From assembly GCA_018296165.2 (NCBI GenBank), contig JACKQL020000048.1:124001-188000 (forward strand): 64,000 bases of DNA, given 5' to 3'. Shown piece after piece: positions 20,066 through 31,199 of this stretch; position 1 is the first letter of the stretch; every line of letters starts with the position of its first letter. The position numbers and the translations under genes were made by a program. The notes below the pieces were generated by a model, which made no database searches, had not been told where the DNA came from, and saw only the letters and a program-made list of their open reading frames with translations. This stretch comes from Termitomyces sp. T153 (Eukaryota; Basidiomycota; Agaricomycetes; Agaricales; Lyophyllaceae).

Positions 20066-20579
20066 GTCTGAGGTCTATTGGGAAAATAAAATATATTCAG
20101 TCCAAATGTACATATATAGCCAATGTAGCTATCTTAGTTCCAGATACAGACATATCTAATGATCCATTATATTTGATCATTTGGTGTCCTGTCAGTCCAT
20201 CATGGTACCATACATCATTGTTCTTATCTATATACCTGCTTGTGAAGTGGTTATTGCTGTAATACACCACACTCTTTAACTTATACACATATGTTTTCAA
20301 TGTGTCAACAGCAAATATACATATGCTATCAGTGATATGAATGTTGACAGATAATACATCAAAATACAGCAAAGGTGGTGCATGCAAGAATTGGAAGACC
20401 CTTATAAGATTCTTTCCACAAGACTGACATGGAGAATCTGTATGTAACCAGAAATTTTCTAAATGATCACTAATTGAACCTCTTTCAGTCAACAATATTA
20501 TCATACATGATTTTGACTGTGCTCTGTGCTGGCTTCCCCTGTGACATTCAGGGCATATAGTAAGATTGACTGTTCACAC

Positions 20580-20885
20580 TGAATAGGTGCATAAGTTCAA
20601 TCTCACACCATACTTAGCACATGAGAAGATTACACAATCAGTTGTTGGAGCAAAGATTGTTACACAACATATATATTTTATTCTTTATTCACTAGGTCTA
20701 TCATGGTGTATATGTGGATGCAATCTCAGCTTCCACTTAGCATAGATAGACATCAAAATATTAATATAGTAATATTGACTATGAATAGGAGAGTCATAAA
20801 AGTTCAATCACATGCCCATGATTAGCACATGAGAATATTATGCAATTAGATGTTGGAACAAAATTGTTCCACAACATAGATACAG
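20580..20885. repeat. Two direct repeats of about 90 bp carrying a palindrome
   Basis: TTAGCACATGAGAA.ATTA..CAAT followed by TGTTGGAACAAAATTGTTCC-ACAACA (20,815-20,872), and a diverged copy at 20,606-20,668. The TGTTG...CAACA palindrome resembles LTR termini. Otherwise 20,505-21,016 shows no gene. Confidence 0.5.
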
Positions 20886-21478
20886 ATCAACAAAAGCCAT
20901 ACAGACAATAAGATAGACTTTGAATCCAGCCTACTCGCCAAATCATTAAATGCAAATCAGTGAACATACATAGTGCAATAGATAGAAGAACATTAAGTCA
21001 TGTCAAAAAATGCAAATCTATAATATATGCGATGACTTTGGATTGTGCTGACTAAAATTTGTCAGCTGCTGACCAAGAACCTTCCTTTTTGGGCAGCTTG
21101 GCTGTTTTTTGCACTTGGAACAGATTTTTTCCAAAAAAAATTATAGTATACAACTTTACTAAATATATACTATCTTTTGACTATGTGTGAAACATGCCAA
21201 ATAGCCTGCACATGTGAAACAGGCCAAACACGATTTAGTGGACACTTTTTTTCACGCCTCGCGCATTTTTTGACACAACATGACCAAATAATGGGCATTT
21301 CCAAAGTTGTGGAAAGGAGGCCACACGACAAAGTATGTTTCGTCACATCTATTGATTGATTGATGTTGACTAACAAGCTTATTAGTAACTCCTTAACCAC
21401 ATTGAGCTATTGATACATCAAATATCTCATCATGCAAGTCAATTTTAATGGTTTTTGACTGTTAAATTGCTTAACAAT

Positions 21479-22317
21479 GGATGTTATAGGCAACCACCTA
21501 CTACTCCTGAAAGCCAAAGGCAACAAGCTAGGAATCAAAGGAGACTTGAACAGTTACAAATGACAGATCCTGACAATTGTCGAGCAAATAGAAACAATAG
21601 ATCTTTGAACAGATCAATACTGTGGTTGTTCCACCACTTCAATTTGGGCCTGGGGGTATGGGAACTGGGGGTATTAATCAATCTATGGGATCTGGGGGTA
21701 TGGGATCTGAGGGTTTGAGGCTTAATCACCAAGCTATAGCCACCACTTCTAGCTCTTCAGGAAGACCTAGTAGGCAGCCAGTTGCTGCTGCTGATCCATT
21801 TTCCATGGTGATCCCTGAAACTGTTTTGCCTGAAGGATGGGATGCTCCTTTGCAGAATCCCATTCCTAAAATGGTGCCTCCTCCACCTGCTCCTCCACTT
21901 AGAAGAGTGAGAAAAGTTCCTATGGAGAATTCTATGCCCATCATGATGCCATCTCTATCTGTTGTACATGGAAGGGACAATAGGCTCAATCAGCCCACTA
22001 TTGCTCAACCTACAGTGATCATTCCTCAAACTATTTTGCCTGAAGGATGGAATGCTCCTTTACAGCATCCTATACCCAGAATGGTGCCTCTTCTACCTGC
22101 TCCTGCACTTAGAAGAATCAGACCTGCTCCACCTCCCCCTGCTCCTAATGTTGCTCAGGAGATGGAAAACTACCAGATCAGACATGAACAAGCATTGGCT
22201 GTATTAGAAGAGCAACAAAGGCTGAGACAAGAGCAGGACAGGCAGCAGGCATTAGCTATTTTGAACCAGGAAAGACAGGAAAGAGCAAGACAGGAAGAAG
22301 AGCTATTCAGAGCAGAG
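21479..22317 (+). pseudogene. Helitron B N-terminal Pro/Gln-rich coiled-coil domain
   Basis: After an intron acceptor (TTATAG|GCAACC, about 21,490) the domain runs TTPESQRQQARNQRRLEQLQ, then shifts frame near 21,610-21,640 compared with the intact frame in Helitron D. The rest (from about 21,622) has two EGW(D/N)APLQ(N/H)P motifs and a Gln/Glu-rich coiled coil. A donor GTCAGT at 22,318 and acceptor CAATAG at 22,368 remove the in-frame stop and join FRAE to HIDLNPEHRPL. Confidence 0.75.
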
Positions 22318-22368
22318 GTCAGTTCAAGACTACTTCAAGATGCTACTTTAATTAACAAAGTTCAATAG

Positions 22369-23248
22369 CATATTGATCTGAATCCTGAACATAGGCCTTT
22401 GAATGCAGCTATGGCTCAAAGAATCTTTCAAGGTTGGGAACAGCAACATGAAGCTGATCTGGAAGAGGATTTCAATGATTTGGGTCCTCAGAATGATATA
22501 CCTTCTGAAGATGACTTGGAATATGTTGATCCTGCTCAACATCAACTAGCAGAGCAATTGGATCCTCCCCTTGATGATCCATTGGGTCCTCAGGATGACA
22601 TGTCTTCTGATGATGGCTTGGAATATGTTGATCCTGCTCAACAGAGACCTGCAGAAGACTTGGACCCTGCCCTACCCAATGATCCACCACAACCAGAAAA
22701 TCCTGCTGAGAATATACCAGCAGAAGGACCAGAGCCTCCCCTTGGACTTCCTATTCCACCACAGCTTGGTCCTATTCAGCCTGTTCCAAGAGGAAGGCAA
22801 CCTTACTTGGTTGAATACCCTCCACACTATCTTGGTCCTATGACTGTCATATGTCCACACTGCCAAGCTTTACATTTTGATGCTGAAAAGCTCACCAAGT
22901 CTACTAGAAACAGCCCAAAGTTTGGCATGTGCTGCTTACAAGGCCAAGTAAATTTGCCCAGGCTTTGAGATGCTCCAGCAGATTTACTGAACCTGCTCCA
23001 TGGGCATCATCCCTCTCTCTAACACCTTTAAAACATCAATCCATCAATACAATGCAGCTTTTGCATTCACATCTTTGGGAGTCAAAATTGACCATGCTAT
23101 TACCAATGCACCTGGACCATACAGCTTTAGGATCAATGGAGAACTACATCATTTGACAGGTGGCTTGCTTCCTATTGAAGGCAATCTGCCTGTATATGCA
23201 CAGCTCTACTTTTACGATCACAATCAGCAATTGGCTTTTTGTCAATAG
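22369..23248 (+). pseudogene. Helitron B acidic-repeat, zinc-finger and linker segment
   Basis: Frame 22,369-22,968 reads NPEHRPLNAAMAQRIFQGW, two acidic units (EDDLEYVDPAQHQLAEQLDP type) and the zinc-finger-like CPHCQALHFDAEKL. A TGA at 22,966-22,968 and a frameshift near 22,990 precede 23,000-23,248 (YSFRINGELHHLTGGLLPIE, PVYAQLYFYDHNQQLAFCQ), which ends in a TAG shared with A and D. This is the region that precedes Rep in Helitron proteins. Confidence 0.75.
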
Positions 23249-25573
23249 AACAATCCCAGGCTTGATCCTCAGATAATGGCCTCTTTGCAGGATATGCTTG
23301 CTAGAGTCAATCCCTTCATTGGCTTATACAAGCAGGCCAGGCAAATTATGGGAGAAGTTCCAGAAGGCCAACCACAAAGGCTTTCTGTCAAGCTTACAGC
23401 TGATTTTGGAGATCCTTGACGCTATAATGACCCTAATGAACAGGAGGGAGCTGCAGCTGTAATTCCAGGAGATGGCTCAGAAGAGCGATCAAATGATTGT
23501 GATATAGTCTTGCACTTGCATGGAGGTCAATTGAAGCAGATCAGTCACTTGGACCCATATTACACTCCATTGCATTATACCATCATCTTTACCACTGGAC
23601 AGCCTGGATTTCACACCAACATTTGCTCTCATTTTGGACCACAGAATCAACAAAAATCAGCAAAGGTCACCCAAACAGCATATTATGCATATAGGCTGCA
23701 CCAAAGAACTTTGGAATTCAATGCACCATTACTCTGGAGTGGGAGGCTATTTCAACAATATGTTGTAGATGCATGGGCTTCCACTGAACAAAACAAGTTG
23801 AATTGGATTTGACACAATCAGAAGAAGATCAGAGCTGAAGTTTATCAGGGAGTAGTGGATGCTGCTGCTGGAAATGAACAAGTCACCCCACAAAGCCGAT
23901 GTGTTATCCTCCCATCCTCCCATACTGGAGGTGATTGACAGATGCAGCGATTATTCCAGGACTCTATGGCTATTTGCAGGAATTTTGGAAAACCTGATCT
24001 CTTCTTGACTATGACTGCCAATCCAAAGTGGTCAGAAATTGAAGAAGCTCTCTTGAAAGAACCTGCAGTCAATGGGAAGAAGCAAACAGCTGCTTATCGA
24101 CCTGATATTGTTGCCAGAGTTTTTGAACTCAAGAAAAATGCTGTGGTAAAGGAGATCAAGGAAGGTCTCTTTGGCAGCTGTGTGGCTTATGTTCATACCA
24201 TTGAATTCCAAAAGAGAGGACTTCCACATATGCACATCTTGATCTTTTTCCATCACCATCACAGGATCAAGGATGCACCTGATGTGGATTCCATTGTCTC
24301 TGCTCAGATTCCAGATCCAGTCACTCAGCCTCAATTGTATCAGGTATTGGCTTTGTTTGAATCCTGAATTCAGTTACTTATCTTTGTTGTCAGGTTGTTA
24401 CTGCCAACATGGTCCATGGTCCATGTGGAGCTGCCAAACCCAATGCTAAGTGCATGGTAGATGGCAAATGTTCCAAGAAATACCCAAAGAAATTCCAAGA
24501 GGCTACTCAGTATGGAGATAATGGCTATCCTCAATATGCCAGGCCTGACAATGGGTGCTTCTTTGAAAAGAATGGTCATTGTTATGATAATTGAGATGTT
24601 GTTTCATACAACGCTTATCTCTCAGCCAAGTACAAATGTCACATCAATGTGGAGGTCTGTGCTTCAGTAGAAGCCATCAAGTACATTCACAAGTACATCT
24701 ACAAAGGCCATGATAGGACAACTTTGGAGATTGCTGGAGAGCAGATGGACCAGAGGGATGAAATCAAGGAACACTTGGATGCCAAATACATCTCTGCACC
24801 TGAGGCTTGCTGGCACATCTTTGAATTCAACATGCATGGAGAACATCCCCCTGTATATTGATTACCTGTGCATTTGGAGGGCCAACATGAAGTCTACTTT
24901 CAGGATAATGAACCTTTGGAGATGGTAGCTGCTAGGCCTAATGCAAACAAGACTGCACTCACTGCTTGGTTTGCAGCCAATGCCAGATTCCCTAATAACA
25001 ACACCACTTATCAGAGCTTTCCAACCAAGTTTGTCTATGAAGCTTCCAAAAGGACCTGGAAGGAGAGGCAGAGAGGAACAGCTATTGGGAGGATGTACTT
25101 TGCTTCACCCAGACAGGGAGAAAGGTTCTACCTTAGGATGCTCCTGACAGTTGTGATGAATGCAAAATCATGGGCTGACCTTAGGACAGTCAATGGCCAC
25201 ACCTATCCTACTTACAAAGAGGCATGCAAGGCCCTTGGCCTTTTGGAAGATGATGCAGAATGGAGGCAGTGTCTTGCTGAAGCTGCTCCAATCCAATCAG
25301 GATCAGCTCTCAGACAGCTCTTTTGCACTATCCTATTCCACTGTGCTCCTACCACTCCAGAGGCTCTATGGGATGAATTCAAGCACTCCATTTGTGGTGA
25401 TCTTCAACACAGATTGGAGAATATCAGGCAGTACAGGGACAGAGTCTTTACTAATGAAGATGTTTATGACTATGGCCTTTATCTGATCAATGACAATCTG
25501 AAGAATTTTGGCAATACTCTTCAAGACTTTCCCAATATGCCAGAACCCCAACAAGTTTGGAATGTGATTCCAG
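23249..25573 (+). pseudogene. Helitron B Rep endonuclease region, broken
   Basis: Contains LHLHGGQLKQISHLDP..TPLHY (Helitron-like N), LFLTMTANPKWSEI, the HUH motif LPHMHILIFFH (about 24,226-24,258), VHGPCGAAKP, and the catalytic-tyrosine segment AIKYIHKYIYKG (about 24,673-24,708). Rep would nick the element ends and the target through these tyrosines. A 50-bp intron (24,344-24,393) separates QPQLYQ from VVTANMVHGP. Stops occur at 23,246-23,248, 23,417-23,419 (TGA, shared with A and D), about 23,811 (shared with D), about 23,937, about 24,593 and about 24,859. No intact protein is possible. Confidence 0.85.
24344..24393 (+). other. Spliceosomal intron in Helitron Rep
   Basis: 50 bp, GTATTG...TTTGTTGTCAG, with an in-frame stop if retained. 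The same intron is at about 1,229-1,278 in A and 47,204-47,253 in D. Removal joins conserved Rep sequence in frame. Confidence 0.75.
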
Positions 25574-25627
25574 GCAAGTTGGACGTTGTATAAAGAGTTG
25601 ACATTGATACTGATTAAATGATTTCAG
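25574..25627 (+). other. Apparent GC-AG intron between Rep and helicase
   Basis: 54 bp with donor CCAG|GCAAGT and acceptor GATTTCAG|GA. Splicing gives NVIPGNRLLQEETDYDVEEL with no stop, whereas reading through hits TAA at once. GCAAGT is the consensus of natural GC-type donors. The same sequence occurs in Helitrons A and D. Confidence 0.7.
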
Positions 25628-27216
25628 GAAATAGGCTTTTGCAAGAAGAAACAGATTATGATGTTGAGGAGTTGAAGAGAAGGGTGGATGAAAACAAGGC
25701 CAGGTTTAATGGTGAACAACTGGGGGCCTTCAATGAAGTTATGGACTCTGTGGACAGCAACTTGGGCAAGATGATATTTATTCACAGTGCAGGTGGATGT
25801 GGCAAAACATTTGTCTGCAACACTTTTGGCTTCTGCTGTTCGGTCCAATGGAGATGTGGCATTATGTGTGGCATCATCTGGGATTGCTGCCTTATTGCTG
25901 GAGGGTGGTAGAACTGCACATTCAAGGTTCAAAATCCCCATTCCTGCTTTGGATACATCCATTGCCAATATCAAAAGAGGAACTCAGTTGTCTCAACTCT
26001 TACTCCAGACCAAAGTTGTCATCTGGGATGAAGTCCCAATGCAACACAAAAATGCCATTGACTCTGTGGATCAAGTGTTCAGAGACATCCTGGAGAAGGA
26101 TGTTCTTTTTGGTGGAGTGACTGTGGTGTTTGGAGGAGATTTTAGGCAAACTCTCCCAGTTATCCAACGAGGACTCAGGCAGCAGATGATTGCTGCTTCA
26201 CTCAAAAGAGGAAGACTTTGGGATCAGATTCAAGTCCACTACTTGGTTCAAAACATGAGATTGGATCAGACTCCTGACAATATTGCTCATGCAGCTTGGT
26301 TATTGGATGTTGGTGCTGGAAAAAGCCTTGGGCCTGGAGAAACAGTACAACTTCCAGAAAGCATGATCTGTGATGACAATTCTGTCACTGGATTGATCTC
26401 TTCCACTTATCCTCATATTGATCACCATCAAGATGATCAGTATTATCTGGACCGTACCATCCTTTCTGGAAAGAACTCTGATGTAGAGGATATCAACTCT
26501 GAAGTTCTGCAGAGATGTCCAGGAGAAGAGAAAATCTTGTAGAGTGCAGACTCTGTTATATCTGATGATGGGAATCCTAATGGCCTTGCATTGTATCCAA
26601 TGGAATACCTCAACTCTCTCAGAGCCAGCAGTTTGCCTTTGGCTAAATTGGCTTTCAAGATTGGTGTTCCTGTCATGCTGCTCAGGAATCTGGATACAAC
26701 CAAAGGACTTTGCAATGGGACAAGAATGATTGTCACTCACATCAGCACCAGAGTTCTCAGATGTCAGATCATCAGTGGGGATGCCAAGTTTGCAGGATCA
26801 ATTGTTTTGATTCCAAGAATCAACATAGATGTGTCTGAAGAAGATTTGCCAATTCCATTGCGCAGGAGACAATTCCCAGTTTGATTGGCCTTTGCTATGA
26901 CTATCAACAAGTCTCAGGGTCAATCAGTCAAGCATGTTGGATTGGACCTTTGATTAGGAGTTTTTTCACATGGCCAACTTTATGTTGCACTCTCATGGTG
27001 CACATCAGGAGATCATATCAAAGTGATTTTGGACCCAGAAAACACATCAAGAAAGACTGCAAATATTGTCTATCAGGAAATCTTGAATGGTTTACAAATG
27101 TAAGTGTGAGTTTTGTTGGATTCAAGCAAAAAATTGCTAACTTCTATGAACTTCAGCACCTAATGTCTATAGCTGGACTATGTAGTGTAGATATTATTAA
27201 TGGTTTACAAATGTAA
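25628..27216 (+). pseudogene. Helitron B Pif1-like helicase, broken
   Basis: Domains in order: RRVDENKARFNGEQLGAF, Walker A SAGGCGKT (about 25,790-25,815), a one-base frameshift right after TFVCNT (about 25,832), VVIWDEVPMQHKNAIDSV (Walker B), VFGGDFRQTLPVI (motif III), LLRNLDTTKGLCNGTRMIV, LAFAMTINKSQGQSVKHVGL (motif VI region) and QLYVALSW. Nonsense codons are TAG at about 26,540, TGA at 26,882-26,884 and TGA at 26,951-26,953; the last two are CGA (Arg) in Helitron E. The frameshift and both TGAs are also in D. Pif1-like helicases unwind the displaced strand in Helitron transposition. Confidence 0.85.
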
Positions 27217-27374
27217 GTGTGACAGTTTAAATAATTGGTTGGTTAGTACTAACTTTTATAATTTTCAGCATCTCTAATATATACCAGTGGACATTGTAGT
27301 ATTTTGTTAATAATGTAATATAGATACATGATTGGTTTATAGATGAAATCTCAGTGTATTGAATGGTAAGAGAA

Positions 27375-27719
27375 AAGCAACACTTGGTCAACAAAATACA
27401 AAGACCTAACCAAACAAAGTGAGGTTGGGTCTGAGATGAAGCACTGAGTTAGAAATACAAAGACCTAACCAAACAAAGTGAGGTTGGGTCTGGAAATTGG
27501 CATTGAGTTTGAAATACAAAGACCTAACCAAATGAAGTGAGGTTGGGTCTGGGATGAAGCATTAAGTTTGAAATACAAGGACCTAACTGAACAAAGTGAG
27601 GTTGGGTCTGGGATGAAGCATTAAGTTTGAAATACAAGGACCTAACCTAACAAAGTAAGGTTGGGTCTGGGATGAAGCAAGAGCTACAGGCCCGTGCCAA
27701 AGGCATGGGGTGTAGCTCG
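27375..27719 (+). repeat. Helitron B 3' array (five units) and terminal hairpin
   Basis: Five 59-62 bp units with core AGTGAGGTTGGGTCTG, then the terminal hairpin ending GTAGCTCG at 27719. The stretch between the helicase end (27,216) and the array contains no gene. Confidence 0.85.
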
Positions 27720-27880
27720 TATCAAATATATGAAAAGAAAAGATATAAAAAACAAAAAGAAGAAAAGAAGAAAAAGAATAAAATAAATAAATAAATAAAT
27801 AAATAAATAAAAGAAAAAAAAAAGAAGAAGAAAAGAAAAGAAGGAAAAACATGAAAAGAGGGAAAACAAAGCTGAAAGGG
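27720..27880. repeat. A-rich tract with (AAAT)n microsatellite
   Basis: Seven or more AAAT units at about 27,778-27,812, within purine-rich sequence (AAAAGAAG runs). The minus-strand Phe/Leu-rich ORFs here are shadows of the low-complexity tract. Confidence 0.8.
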
Positions 27881-28115
27881 AGCAAAAGTGCAGGCAGCAA
27901 TGTTAGCCAGAAAAGATAGCTGGAAGGAAACAAAAAGTGCAAACAACAACATTAGCTGGAAAAGATAGCCAGAAGGGAGCAAAAAGTGCAGACAACAATG
28001 TTAGCCAGAAAAGATAGCCAGAAGGGAGCAAAAAGTGCAGACAGCAACATTAGCCAGAAAAGATAGCCAGAAAAGATAGTCAGAAAGGATAGCCAGAAGG
28101 GAGCAAAAAGTGTGG
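27880..28115. repeat. Minisatellite of about 49 bp
   Basis: Repeats of AGCCAGAAGGGAGCAAAAAG, TGCAGACAACAATGTTAGCC and AGAAAAGAT. The core resembles the 76-bp array at 11,130-12,830, and both arrays run into related unique sequence (28,130-28,270 against 12,770-12,890). Confidence 0.8.
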
Positions 28116-29307
28116 ACAAGTGAGTAGCAGGTAGATATCACATGGTATATCAATCACATGGAAATAAAAATTGCAGACATTTTTCAGTGCATAATTAAGT
28201 AGAAAAACCTCATCTACTTTATAGACCTTGGAACTATCCATCATACCCCAGTAGGGGAGGTGGCATCCTGATGGTTTGGAGTCAATGATGGCATTCATTG
28301 TTGACCCATGTGAACAAGTCCACATATAGTGTGCTCCCAGACCAATGGTGATTGAGAAAGTGTATACCATAGGTATACACATGATTCACTCAGGAGAGAG
28401 GCACATGGTTGGCCAGGAGGTAACATATCACCTCCATCTCACTCAAGTTGTTGATTTGCATAGGCAGCACTTGCAGCCTATGTAGAGTGAAGGTGTAGGA
28501 AGTAATTGCATTAAACTTCCCTACACTAGATCAGTAGTTGTCTACTGCCTCTTGATAGAGATGCAGCTGAGCAACCACCATTGAAAACAGCCTCATATAG
28601 GCCATTCATGCATGCAGAATAGTTGGGGCCAGAGCCTGACCCAAAATGTAACCAAAGACTGAGCATTGGTCTACATGCAAGGTGGCATCAATGGCCACAC
28701 CTGAGTACAGGTTCTGTGAACCTGGGTGGCCATGGTGCAGGATGTACTGTGCCCATGCCTCAATGTCAAAGTGATGGCTGATTGGGACTTGATCAAGTCC
28801 TGCTCCCCACATATTGTTGTCTGTGTGGCCTAGCATGGCTGACAAATGTGAGGGTAATAGGACCAGTACCCAATGGCAGTCCCCTCTGGGCAGAGATGTT
28901 TCCAACTCTGCTGGAGTTAGCTCCATATCCTGCCTCATTGTGTGGTCCCTCAATTGTGGAGCTGTATAGAAGGAGATCCAATGGAACTCCTGAAAGAGGA
29001 GAGTGGCATGAATCTGCTCCCTCATTGTGACCTTGGATCTGCTGACCTGAATGAGTTTAAGGATCAGGCAAATCTGCTCTGGATTCATGGGCATTCCATA
29101 GGGAGCCCATTGGTACAACAATTTGTAATGTGGAGATATGTGAGATATCCCAGCCATCTCCATTGAGTGGGCAAAGACTGCTTTGTCTCCAACAAAAACT
29201 GCATTGGTTGTTGGTGACCAGTAGAAGTTGGAGTGTAGCATACCCCTGAAGTCATTCTGGCACTCAAAGTCCCCATGAACCAATGTGGTGGCTGGGCACT
29301 GTATCAT
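28080..29307 (-). CDS. Unrecognised protein downstream of a gypsy integrase fragment
   Basis: The main open frame, 29,307-28,606, is 233 codons with a mixed globular composition (FECQNDFRGMLHSNFYWSPT, HISPHYKLLYQWAPYGMPMN, PRGDCHWVLVLLPSHLSAML). It ends at TAG/TGA near 28,606, and a plausible continuation (CIPMVYTFSITIGLGAHYM) lies at 28,382-28,080 after a further stop. I recognise no domain. It is on the same strand as, and downstream of, the integrase-chromodomain fragment at 31,200-31,910, so it may be an extra 3' ORF of that element; a captured host gene is the alternative. Confidence 0.4.
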
Positions 29308-31034
29308 TTAGATGCTTGACGTCCAGTTTAGACTTCTCAGGATCAATGGCTAACAGCCATCTGGCATTAGCATTGTGCTGCTCTTTGTGATGATGCTCAG
29401 TAGCATTGTCATTGGAGTCACTGTCCAAGATATTTTGTTTAGATGTAGAGACATCATCATCATCATTGCTACCCAAGTTGGATGCTGCTGGGGCATCTGC
29501 CATTGCTCAGGCAGCTGCTTGCTGGGTGACAAAGAATTCCTTGTCACATGGATCCTGTTGCACTGGTGGCCTAAAATCCTGAGGGGGCACATCAGGCATA
29601 ACATAGGTCCTTTATTTGAGGACCTCAATCTTACCAGCTTCTGATCCCTGAGGAACATTGGCTGGGAAAGCAATCAGAGTGGCAATGACTGTAGAGTTGT
29701 CTGCCTCTGGTGACATTACAGCTGGTTGCACAGTGCCAGCTCTTTTTGTGGAGGGCCTTGATATTCCCTCCTTCATTGCTGCTGGTTTTGGTGGCTTCAT
29801 GTGAGCCACTGCTGGCTTTAATGGCCCAGCAGTGGATGAGGCTGCCTTGAAATTGGAGTGCTTGTCCATTCTCTGGTCATCACCAGCAGGTACCATATTA
29901 TTGTAGGGCATGAGTGGTGCCCTCTGAGTTGAGAATCCCTTGACAAACACAGAAGGCCCAGTAAAAGCCTTCTTTGCCTCTGGAGGGTTAGGGGAGGGGT
30001 TGCTACATGCTTTTCTATCTCCAAGGCTGAACAGAACAGGTCTGCCTGGGCCTCATCCCTCTGATTTCAGAACTCAAGCTAGTGCTAGCTGCACTACAGG
30101 ATTGTTGAGGACATTAGCACTGACATTCTCTGTAACTCCAGCTTCATGAAGCTGCTGGAGCAGGTGAGTGAGTTGCTCATCCATGACAGTCAAAGGCTCA
30201 GGCTCTTTTGCTTTGCCCTTGCCCTTCTTGTTTGTAGAAAAGTGTTGCTTGACTGTCTTCCAGGCAGTTGACAAGGGAGTGCTACTCTCCTGTGCTAGTG
30301 CAAGTGGTGACATTGCAGTTGCCTTGCCCTTCTCTTTGCTAGTCAAGGCAGCCATTGATTACTCCAATGCACTCAACAATGAAGAAGGCATGTCCAAGTA
30401 GGCAATGGTGGATATGATTGCCAAGGAGGTGTCAATGACTGCATCAGAGCTGTAATTTACTCTGGGCCTTTGTCATCCACCTCCATTGCATCTGCTGATG
30501 ATGCTGCAGGGATTGAAATCCCCACTTGTAACAACATAGTGGCAGGTTGTTGTTGACCTACCATGCTCATTGTATGGTTGGGACCAGCCATGGGGGGTGG
30601 AGCCACAACAAACTGTGGCATCACAAACTACTGAAACTCCTGTGACCACACTGGTTGTGTGGCTACAGAATATCCAAAGTTAAACTGAGGGGGGGCTAGT
30701 GGTGCCCCACATCCTCTCGCTGCTCCTTGATGGGGGGCCAATGGTTCCCATGCCCTTTGCCTGCTCTGACTCATTGAGGGGGCAGCCCACATCCCCTCAC
30801 TGGCAACTGCTGCATCACCACTGCATAGCTCAGTGGAGCTACATCTCCTGGCACCACTAGTGGTCTCCCACTGGCAGGCCTCATGTCCCTTTGAGCTGGG
30901 GCTGCTCTTCTCATTGTTGGGGGTGCTATGTCTCCCAGCACCAAGCCTCCTGCCAATGCAGCAAAGCCTCCAAAGCCAGGGAGCAAACTACTCCCTGACC
31001 CTCCCCCTCTTGAGCTCTGTCCAGAGCTCAACAA
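29264..31034 (-). pseudogene. Low-complexity ORF series upstream of the unknown protein
   Basis: Minus-strand frames at 31,034-30,771 (Gly/Ala/Pro-rich, GFGGFAALAGGLVLGD), 30,355-30,074 (Lys-rich, TNKKGKGKAKEPEPL, then HLLQQLHEAGVTENV), 29,950-29,612 (Ala/Pro/Lys-rich) and 29,503-29,264 (Asp/Ser-rich, DDDDVSTSKQNILDSDSND). Shifts and stops separate them. They could be one disordered protein leading into the 29,307-28,606 domain. Function unknown. Confidence 0.3.
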
Positions 31035-31199
31035 ATATCCTGGTGGACTATGTCTGCCTCACCTGGCCATTTCTTTTTCTTGCCCATGGAGCAAGGATTC
31101 AGTCCTCTTTGTAATGTTAGTGCATAGCACCAATGATGAGGAAGAAGACAAAGCCCAGTTGGACTTTGCACTCAGCCAAAAAATTGGCTGACATAATTG

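Larger units (their letters stand above)
21017..27719 (+). mobile_element. Helitron B, both ends present
   Basis: 6,703 bp. The 5' end TCTATAATATATGCGATG starts at 21017 after an A. The 3' hairpin GAGCTACAGGCCCGTGCC-AAA-GGCATGGGGTGTAGCTC ends with G at 27719 and is followed by T, so the insertion is at A|T without duplication, as Helitrons do. The coding order is N-terminal domain, acidic repeats and zinc finger, Rep, helicase, then five 59-bp repeats. It is closely related to Helitron D in inverted orientation. Shared frameshifts and nonsense codons make it non-coding. Confidence 0.9.

Noticed and set aside
20097..20504. 135-codon minus-strand ORF
   Set aside because: No recognisable motif, AT-rich composition and no repeat in related copies; kept as unsupported.
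27583..27982. Phe/Leu-rich minus-strand ORFs resembling a membrane protein
   Set aside because: They are translations of the A-rich microsatellite and minisatellite and have no conserved features.
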